Origin: an uncultured Eubacteriales bacterium
Lineage (GTDB): Bacteria > Bacillota > Clostridia > Oscillospirales > CAG-272
Length of the DNA stretch: 11,660 bases
NCBI GenBank assembly: GCA_934378145.1
Contig: CAKXXW010000044.1
Span: forward strand, 1 to 11,660
Direction: 5' to 3'
Below the pieces are notes generated by a model. It had not been told where the DNA came from. It saw nothing but the letters and a program-made list of their open reading frames with translations, and did not search any database. A program made the translations under genes and the position numbers. Positions 6,878 through 11,660 of the stretch are shown piece by piece; position 1 is the stretch's first letter, and each line of letters begins with the position of its first letter.

Positions 6878-7384
6878 ATGAATAACGGAAATTACGCCGC
6901 GCAAAAGCCCTATCCGCCGACCGATACCATCGGTAACGATCCGAGAGCGGCAAGATCCCTCTTCGCCCTCCGCGATGGCGAGCTTGAGGCTGTCTCCGAA
7001 TACATCTACCAAAGCATAATCTTCGGCGAGGTATATCCGAAGCTCGCGACATTGCTCGAGGGCCTCGCCATGACCGAAATGAAGCACTACCGCCTGCTTT
7101 CGGAGGCAATACAGGCGCTCGGAGCCAATCCGTCGGTGAATTCAAGGGTCAGGACCTCTCTGATCGACATATCCTCCGACACGCCGAGCATGGCACCCTA
7201 CGCGGCAAGGCGCGCGCTGAAATCGAACATCGCCGATGAAACGGCAATGGCAAAGAGCTACCGAGATGCGGCGTCGCACACCTGCGACAAGGCTTTGTCC
7301 GACCTTCTCATCCGCATCGCAGAGGATGAGGAGCTTCACACAGTCCTTCTCACCGGCGCGCTCAACTCGATAAAAACAGGCTGA
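6878..7384 (+). CDS. Ferritin-like (diiron-type) four-helix protein
   Basis: This 168-aa protein is mostly alpha-helical with spaced carboxylate and histidine ligands as in ferritin-like diiron proteins. A first helix carries E35/E37/E41. A second has the ExxH motif E67-M-K-H70. A third carries E121. A fourth has E151-E-L-H154. This E, ExxH, E, ExxH pattern suggests a dinuclear metal site, and so a role in iron or manganese handling, peroxide removal or a related redox reaction. The substrate is unknown. The start at 6878 follows AAAGGA by 11 bases. An ATG at 6866 is open but sits directly on that ribosome binding site. It is the first gene of the operon, and the next start is 13 bases after its stop. 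Rubrerythrin-like or spore-associated ferritin-like proteins are alternatives. Confidence 0.82.
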   Translation: MNNGNYAAQKPYPPTDTIGNDPRAARSLFALRDGELEAVSEYIYQSIIFGEVYPKLATLLEGLAMTEMKHYRLLSEAIQALGANPSVNSRVRTSLIDISSDTPSMAPYAARRALKSNIADETAMAKSYRDAASHTCDKALSDLLIRIAEDEELHTVLLTGALNSIKTG

Positions 7385-7397
7385 CGGGACGCTTCCG

Positions 7398-8075
7398 ATG
7401 ATGAAATTTCCGAAAACCGAAGAGCTTTTCGACCCCGGTCACACACGGGCAGCCGGGTTTCTCTCGTCCTTTGCCTATCCGTGGGAGTGCCTGCCGCATC
7501 TGAAAGACTTCATTCTCTCGCTCGGGCAGGAACTCGGCGATGATTTTTATTCCCCCGCCGAGGGTGTCTTTATCTCGCGCACGGCAAAGGTCGCCGAAAG
7601 CGCGCTGATCCTCGCCCCCTGCATAATAGGCGCCGGAAGCGAGGTACGGCACTGCGCCTTCATAAGAGGCAGTGTTCTTGTCGGCGAAGGCTGCGTCGTC
7701 GGGAACTCGACCGAGCTGAAAAACTGCATCCTCTCCGACTCGGTGCAGGCACCTCACTACAATTATGTAGGTGACTCTGTCCTCGGATACCGCGCGCATC
7801 TCGGTGCCGGAGCGATAATTTCAAACCTCAAAGCCGATAAAACGGAAGTCCTTATCGCCTTTGACGGCGGAAAAATAGCGACCGGTCTGCGAAAACTGGG
7901 AGCCATGGTCGGCGACCGCGTCGAGATAGGCTGCAACGCCGTGCTGAATCCCGGAAGCATCATAGGGCGCGACACGACGGTATATCCGCTCAGCCCGGTC
8001 AGAGGCGTGATCCCCTCCGGCGTGATAGTCAGACAGAACGGCGCAATAACCGTAAAAGAGAAAGGAAGAAACTGA
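7398..8075 (+). CDS. Stand-alone GlmU-type acetyltransferase (left-handed beta-helix)
   Basis: This 225-aa protein has hexapeptide repeats of a left-handed beta-helix (about 57-212) after a short N-terminal helical segment. It has no nucleotidyltransferase domain. Residues 87-148 align by eye with the acetyltransferase half of E. coli GlmU: R90 with R333, E106 with E349, K108 with K351, H120 with catalytic H363, Y123 with Y366 and N143 with N386. K148 lies near K392. The segments GNSTELK (102-108) and PHYNYVGD (119-126) carry this. The Asn at 377 is His134 here. The likely reaction is acetyl-CoA-dependent N-acetylation of glucosamine-1-phosphate, the step after GlmM, encoded next. Similar proteins are often labelled UDP-GlcNAc pyrophosphorylase, but that activity is not supported because the domain is missing. 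The ribosome binding site is weak (GGGA, eight bases). An ATG directly follows at 7401. Confidence 0.85.
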   Translation: MMKFPKTEELFDPGHTRAAGFLSSFAYPWECLPHLKDFILSLGQELGDDFYSPAEGVFISRTAKVAESALILAPCIIGAGSEVRHCAFIRGSVLVGEGCVVGNSTELKNCILSDSVQAPHYNYVGDSVLGYRAHLGAGAIISNLKADKTEVLIAFDGGKIATGLRKLGAMVGDRVEIGCNAVLNPGSIIGRDTTVYPLSPVRGVIPSGVIVRQNGAITVKEKGRN

Positions 8076-8076
8076 T

Positions 8077-9423
8077 ATGGGGAGCCTTTTCGGAACCGAC
8101 GGAGTGCGGGGCATCGCAAACCGCGGGCTTGACTGCCCGCTCGCGTACAATATAGGCAGAGCCGTCGCCGCGATCATCGCCGAAGGAAAGGACAAAAAGC
8201 CGCTGTTTCTCATCGGAGGCGACACGAGAGCCTCGACTGAGATGCTCTCGGCGGCGGTATCGGCTGGCATCTGCTCGTCGGGTGCCGATGTGATACGCCT
8301 CGGAGTCATCCCGACGCCCGCTGTGTCATACCTTGTCGGAAAATACAGGGCGGACGCGGGCATCGTAATTTCCGCGTCTCACAATCCCTTTGAATACAAC
8401 GGCATAAAGATCTTCGGTGCGGACGGCAAAAAGCTGCCCGATATGCTCGAAGACCGCATCGAAGCCACCGTTTCGGGCGGAGCCGGAGAGCTTCCCTCCC
8501 CCGTCGGAGAGGCGGTCGGGAACATCCGTTTGTCGGATAAATCTTCTGATGATTATATAAAGCATATTATTGACAGCTCAGAATGTTCTTTTGAAGGCAT
8601 TAAAGTGGCAGTAGACTGTGCAAACGGCGCATCGTCAGCCACAGCGGGTGAAATATTCACGAAACTCGGTGCTACGGTGAGCCTTATCAACGCCTCTCCC
8701 GACGGAAAAAACATAAACACGGACTGCGGCTCGACACACATCGAGGCTCTCGGCGCCTATGTAAGAGAAAACCGGCTTGACTGCGGCGCGGCATTCGACG
8801 GGGATGCCGACAGGTGCATTTTCGTCGACGAAAACGGAGAAGAGGTCGACGGCGACGCGATAATGGCGATCTGCGCACTCGACCTTGCCGAGCGCGGCAG
8901 GCTTCGCGGGAACAGAGTCGTCGGGACCGTGATGACGAATCTCGGATTCGTGAAATTCTGCGACGCACACGGAATGAACTTCACCGCGACAAAGGTAGGC
9001 GACCGCTTTGTGCTTGAGGAAATGCTTCTCGCCGACTGCTCGTTTGGCGGGGAACCCTCGGGGCATATAATTTTCCGCGACCACGCGGTGACGGGCGACG
9101 GTCAGCTCACGGCGGTACAGCTACTTTCGCTGATAAAGAGGAGCGGCAAGCCCCTCTCGGAGCTTTCATCGGTGATGGTCCCCTTCCCGCAGGTAACGGT
9201 GAATGTTCCGGTCACGCCCGGCGGCAAACTCCGCTTTTACACCGACGAGCGGATCGGACGCGCGATAGAAGCCGGGAAGGAAAGCCTCGGCGACGACGGT
9301 CGGCTCATCGTCAGACCATCGGGTACCGAGCCTTATATCAGAGTCACCGCCGAATGTAAAAGCCGGGAAGAGGCGCAGAGCATCACCGCGCGCCTTGCGG
9401 AGCTTATAAACAACACCCTATGA
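8077..9423 (+). CDS. glmM: Phosphoglucosamine mutase
   Basis: This 448-aa cytosolic enzyme interconverts glucosamine-6-phosphate and glucosamine-1-phosphate in the pathway to UDP-GlcNAc and peptidoglycan. The protein begins with the family's typical GSLFGTDGVRG. The phosphoserine loop is SASHNP (99-104, catalytic S101), the metal loop is DGDADR (241-246), the sugar-binding loop is GEPSGH (325-330) and the phosphate-binding loop is RPSGTEPYIRV (413-423). Length is normal. The start at 8077 lies one base after the upstream stop codon and has AAGGAAG before it, so translation is probably coupled. Bases 8521-8580 are strikingly AT-rich compared with the rest of the gene (19 of 60 G or C against 44 of 60 in the previous 60 bases), while the frame stays intact. 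Confidence 0.97.
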   Translation: MGSLFGTDGVRGIANRGLDCPLAYNIGRAVAAIIAEGKDKKPLFLIGGDTRASTEMLSAAVSAGICSSGADVIRLGVIPTPAVSYLVGKYRADAGIVISASHNPFEYNGIKIFGADGKKLPDMLEDRIEATVSGGAGELPSPVGEAVGNIRLSDKSSDDYIKHIIDSSECSFEGIKVAVDCANGASSATAGEIFTKLGATVSLINASPDGKNINTDCGSTHIEALGAYVRENRLDCGAAFDGDADRCIFVDENGEEVDGDAIMAICALDLAERGRLRGNRVVGTVMTNLGFVKFCDAHGMNFTATKVGDRFVLEEMLLADCSFGGEPSGHIIFRDHAVTGDGQLTAVQLLSLIKRSGKPLSELSSVMVPFPQVTVNVPVTPGGKLRFYTDERIGRAIEAGKESLGDDGRLIVRPSGTEPYIRVTAECKSREEAQSITARLAELINNTL

Positions 9424-9439
9424 TACGGAGGATCACACA

Positions 9440-11287
9440 ATGTGCGGAATAATAGGCTATACGGGAGAAAAAGAGGCACTGCCGGTGCTTCTTTCGGGGC
9501 TTCGCGCCCTTGAATACCGCGGATATGACTCCTCGGGAGTCGCTCTCGCGGTCGACGGCGGCATCACGGCGGTGAAGGCAAAGGGCAGGATAGATCTGCT
9601 TGAAGAAAAGCTGAAAAGCAGTCCTCCGGCTCCCTCCTTCTGCGGAATAGGTCACACGCGCTGGGCGACTCACGGCGCGCCGTCAGACCTTAATGCCCAT
9701 CCGCACTCGACCGGGAACCTGTCGCTCGTCCATAACGGCATAATCGAAAATTACGCGGAGATCGAGGCATTTCTCTCGGGTCTCGGCTACACCTTCGTGT
9801 CGGAGACCGATACGGAGGTCGCGGCAAAGCTCGTCGATCACTTCTATAAAAAGACCGGCGAGCCGAAGGCGGCGATCTTTGCGGCGACCGAGCTTCTCCG
9901 CGGCTCGTATGCCTTCGGAGTGATATTTTGCGACCTGCCCGGAAAGATCTACGCGATAAGGCGCGACAGCCCGCTGATCGTCGCAAGATGCGCTCACGGG
10001 AGCCTTATCGCATCTGATATTCCGGCGCTGCTGCCATACACGAAAAAATATTACCGCCTGCCCGAGGACACGGTAGCGGTTACAGACGAAGCAGATGCGG
10101 AATTCTTCGCCCGTGACGGAAAGAGGCTCACACTTACCGAGGAAAGCGTCGATTGGAGCGTCGGCGAAGCGCAGAAATCGGGCTATCCCCACTTTATGCT
10201 GAAAGAAATATCCGAAGAACCCGAAGCTCTCCGCAAGACCGTCAGCGCAAGGCTCCGCGACTCCCTTCCCGACTTTTCCGGAATAATCGACAGGGTCCCC
10301 GAGCGGATCCACATAGTCGCCTGCGGCACGGCAATGCACGCAGGTCTTATCGGAAAGACTCTTATCGAAAGATTCGCCCGCGTACCGACAGAGGTCTGCA
10401 TAGCCTCCGAATTCCGCTACCGCGACCCGATACTGAAGGAAAACGAGCTTGTACTGCTCCTTTCGCAGTCGGGAGAAACGGCTGACACGCTCGCGGCTCT
10501 GCGCCACGCGAAAAAGGTCGGCACCCCGACCCTTGCGATAGTGAATGTGATAGGCTCCTCTGTCGCGCGTGAAGCCGACCGCGTGCTTTACACACTTGCG
10601 GGGCCCGAGATCGCCGTCGCCAGCACGAAGGCATACTCCGTGCAGTGCGCACTTCTGACTCTGATCGCCGTCGATCTTGCCCTGAAGAGAGGCAAAATGG
10701 GCGAAAATGAGGCTCGTGCTTTGACAGAGACCCTTCTGAAAAAGGTCCCGGAGGTGGTCGGAAAGGTCATCGGTATGAGTGAAGAGATAAAAGCCCTCGC
10801 CGACGAATTCACCGACACCGAACATCTGTTCTATATCGGAAGAGGCGTTGACTGCGACCTCTGCGCCGAGGGATCGCTGAAGCTCAAGGAGATATCCTAC
10901 ATTCACAGCGAGGCATACGCCTCGGGCGAGCTGAAGCACGGCACGATCTCACTCGTGACCGACGGTGTTCCCGTTGTAGCCGTTATGACCGACCGTGACC
11001 TTGCCGGCAAGACCCTTTCGGGTGTGCGCGAGGTAAGGTCGCGCGGCGCGCATCTGCTCGTTATCACGACCGAGGGGGTAAAGGAAAGCCTCGGCGCGCC
11101 GATCCCGTGCGATAAAATGATAACGGTACCCGAGATAAACTGTGAGGACTGTCCCGATGCCGCAAGGCTTCTGACCCTTTTCCCTGCGGTCACGGCGCTC
11201 CAGCTTTTCGCCTACCACACGGCGGCTGACCGCGGACTTGATGTCGACAAACCCCGCAATCTCGCCAAATCCGTGACCGTCGAATAA
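9440..11287 (+). CDS. glmS: Glutamine-fructose-6-phosphate aminotransferase (isomerizing)
   Basis: This 615-aa enzyme makes glucosamine-6-phosphate from fructose-6-phosphate and glutamine, the first committed step to amino sugars. The N-terminal glutaminase domain (about 2-220) has the nucleophile C2 after Met removal, with MCGIIGYTG at the start, GHTRWATHG at 71-79 and HNG at 98-100. Two sugar-isomerase (SIS) domains follow, with CGTA (295-298), SQSGETADT (342-350), ASTKAYS (394-400) and the catalytic stretch around EGSLKLKEISYIHSEAY (477-493). The C-terminal tail DKPRNLAKSVTVE (603-615) is complete. The start at 9440 has GGAGG eight bases upstream. It lies only 16 bases after glmM, so there is no room for the glmS ribozyme found before this gene in many Bacillota. 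No clear T-tract terminator follows. Confidence 0.98.
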   Translation: MCGIIGYTGEKEALPVLLSGLRALEYRGYDSSGVALAVDGGITAVKAKGRIDLLEEKLKSSPPAPSFCGIGHTRWATHGAPSDLNAHPHSTGNLSLVHNGIIENYAEIEAFLSGLGYTFVSETDTEVAAKLVDHFYKKTGEPKAAIFAATELLRGSYAFGVIFCDLPGKIYAIRRDSPLIVARCAHGSLIASDIPALLPYTKKYYRLPEDTVAVTDEADAEFFARDGKRLTLTEESVDWSVGEAQKSGYPHFMLKEISEEPEALRKTVSARLRDSLPDFSGIIDRVPERIHIVACGTAMHAGLIGKTLIERFARVPTEVCIASEFRYRDPILKENELVLLLSQSGETADTLAALRHAKKVGTPTLAIVNVIGSSVAREADRVLYTLAGPEIAVASTKAYSVQCALLTLIAVDLALKRGKMGENEARALTETLLKKVPEVVGKVIGMSEEIKALADEFTDTEHLFYIGRGVDCDLCAEGSLKLKEISYIHSEAYASGELKHGTISLVTDGVPVVAVMTDRDLAGKTLSGVREVRSRGAHLLVITTEGVKESLGAPIPCDKMITVPEINCEDCPDAARLLTLFPAVTALQLFAYHTAADRGLDVDKPRNLAKSVTVE

Positions 11288-11307
11288 GGCGGTCGGAGAG
11301 ACGGGGG

Positions 11308-11364
11308 ATACGAAGGATGCGGGGGCTTTCTTGGAAGAAAGCCTATCCTCACCGCAGGTGAGGA
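11308..11364. repeat. Hairpin module, copy A
   Basis: The core is a 9-bp stem with two-base loop (11324-11332 with 11335-11343) around TTTCTTGGAAGAAAG. A second stem (11346-11353 with 11357-11364, loop GCA) follows at once. The core and its upstream GATGCGGG are shared with the module at 11446-11485, which indicates duplicated or dispersed repeat sequence rather than chance. Confidence 0.65.
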
Positions 11365-11389
11365 AATGCACCCCAAAGAACTTGAAAAA

Positions 11390-11425
11390 TGGTTTGTAGG
11401 GGAGGATATCATCCTCCCGAAACCA
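11390..11425. repeat. Two-part stem-loop between the hairpin modules
   Basis: The inner stem is 8 bp (11400-11407 with 11411-11418, loop ATC). An outer stem of 6 bp (11390-11395 with 11420-11425) encloses it with a small asymmetric internal loop. Nothing suggests coding. It is probably another palindromic unit of the same repeat-rich tract. Confidence 0.6.
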
Positions 11426-11445
11426 ATGCCTTTGCGCAGAGAAAC

Positions 11446-11485
11446 GGGAGATGCGGGAACCTTTCTTGGAAGAAAGGTTTCCCGC
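11446..11485. repeat. Hairpin module, copy B
   Basis: It repeats the core of copy A (GATGCGGG, then TTTCTTGGAAGAAAG) with an extended stem. Bases 11453-11467 pair with 11470-11485, 15 pairs with one bulged T on the right arm, around loop GG. The arms differ from copy A but keep base-pairing, so the stem appears to matter more than the exact sequence. On the plus strand the stem has no T-run after it. Confidence 0.65.
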
Positions 11486-11561
11486 ACCCTTCAAAGAACT
11501 TTGTTGAAAGGCTATGGCAATGCTGCCTTGTCTCGCGGCATTTTGCCTACGGAAAAACTAT

Positions 11562-11627
11562 GGTGGATTTTGCCGAGGACTCGAGGTGATGCAAGCATCA
11601 CCTACTCGCCCTCGGGCAAAATCCACC
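11562..11627. repeat. Long nested hairpin (cruciform-like)
   Basis: The outer arms at 11562-11578 and 11610-11627 pair over 17 bases with one extra G on the right arm. Inside, 11585-11593 and 11596-11604 form a second perfect 9-bp stem around AA (about 11584-11604, AGGTGATGC/GCATCACCT). This large imperfect palindrome resembles a dispersed intergenic repeat or a folded-mobile-element remnant. No gene is visible within it. Confidence 0.65.
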
Positions 11628-11629
11628 GG

Positions 11630-11653
11630 AATTTTCCCCCGCGGGGGAAAATT
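11630..11653. repeat. Perfect 24-base palindrome
   Basis: The sequence is AATTTTCCCCCG followed by its exact reverse complement, with no spacer. It directly adjoins the nested hairpin at 11562-11627. As DNA it could bind a symmetric protein. As RNA it would make a stiff hairpin. It is close to the window end, so any continuation is not visible. Confidence 0.7.
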
Positions 11654-11660
11654 CTGTCCC

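Larger units (their letters stand above)
11288..11660. other. Gene-free region dense in hairpins and palindromes
   Basis: I see no credible gene in these 373 bases. They hold two related hairpin modules (11308-11364 and 11446-11485), a stem with GGGAGGAT arms (11390-11425), a nested long hairpin (11562-11627) and a perfect 24-base palindrome (11630-11653). No clean stem-plus-T-run terminator is present after glmS, so the hairpins may end or stabilise the glmS transcript. Short open frames across the region look like by-products of the repeats. Confidence 0.6.

Noticed and set aside
6690..6881. A 63-codon open frame through the 92-nt inverted-repeat element
   Set aside because: It has no ribosome binding site and its sequence is dictated by the palindromic element. 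It also runs over the start of the ferritin-like gene.
7398..8075. Labelling the beta-helix protein a UDP-GlcNAc pyrophosphorylase
   Set aside because: There is no nucleotidyltransferase domain. Only the acetyltransferase-type residues are present.
9683..10939. A 418-codon open frame antisense to glmS
   Set aside because: It lies wholly within glmS on the opposite strand. The translation has no recognisable domain, and GC-rich codon use in glmS readily keeps that frame open.
11389..11589. Short open frames in the right-hand repeat tract
   Set aside because: They read through hairpin arms in several frames and have no ribosome binding site. They are better explained as repeat sequence.

Overview
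The window looks like the chromosome of a moderately GC-rich member of the Bacillota, most probably a gut-type clostridium. The reasons are a KtrAB potassium system, a MoxR/DUF58 operon, AGGAGG-like ribosome binding sites, exact sigma-A-type promoters, and a GlmM/GlmS pair beside a stand-alone acetyltransferase related to GlmU. The genus cannot be read from the sequence. I see no phage, transposase, CRISPR array, tRNA or rRNA.

Layout. Positions 1-251 are a gene-free border. It holds a consensus promoter pointing left out of the window (2-30), a hairpin (122-146), a strong bidirectional terminator (145-175) and a weaker plus-strand terminator (196-229). Positions 252-2291 (minus) are the ktrB-ktrA operon for potassium uptake, with its own consensus promoter (2327-2355). 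Positions 2352-6635 (minus) are a four-gene operon read leftward from a consensus promoter at 6668-6696: a MoxR AAA+ ATPase, a two-helix membrane protein with a zinc ribbon, a DUF58 protein, and a polytopic membrane protein with a DUF4129-like tail but no transglutaminase core. No terminator separates this operon from ktrBA. The ktrB -35 box even contains the stop codon of the last moxR-operon gene, so readthrough is possible.

Positions 6660-6877 are a divergent intergenic region. Its main feature is a 92-nt element bounded by a perfect 14-bp inverted repeat. From 6878 to 11287 (plus) runs a tightly packed operon: a ferritin-like protein, a GlmU-type acetyltransferase domain, glmM and glmS. 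The last three together can take fructose-6-phosphate to GlcNAc-1-phosphate: GlmS makes GlcN-6-P, GlmM makes GlcN-1-P, and the acetyltransferase is inferred to N-acetylate it. No uridylyltransferase domain is present here. Positions 11288-11660 are non-coding and crowded with hairpins and palindromes, including two related copies of one hairpin module. This looks like a dispersed-repeat hotspot.

The most interesting items are the 92-nt inverted-repeat leader element with competing pairings, the stand-alone acetyltransferase that keeps the main GlmU catalytic residues, the core-less DUF4129 protein in a MoxR operon, and the palindrome cluster at the right edge. No claim of a wholly new system can be made from this window alone.
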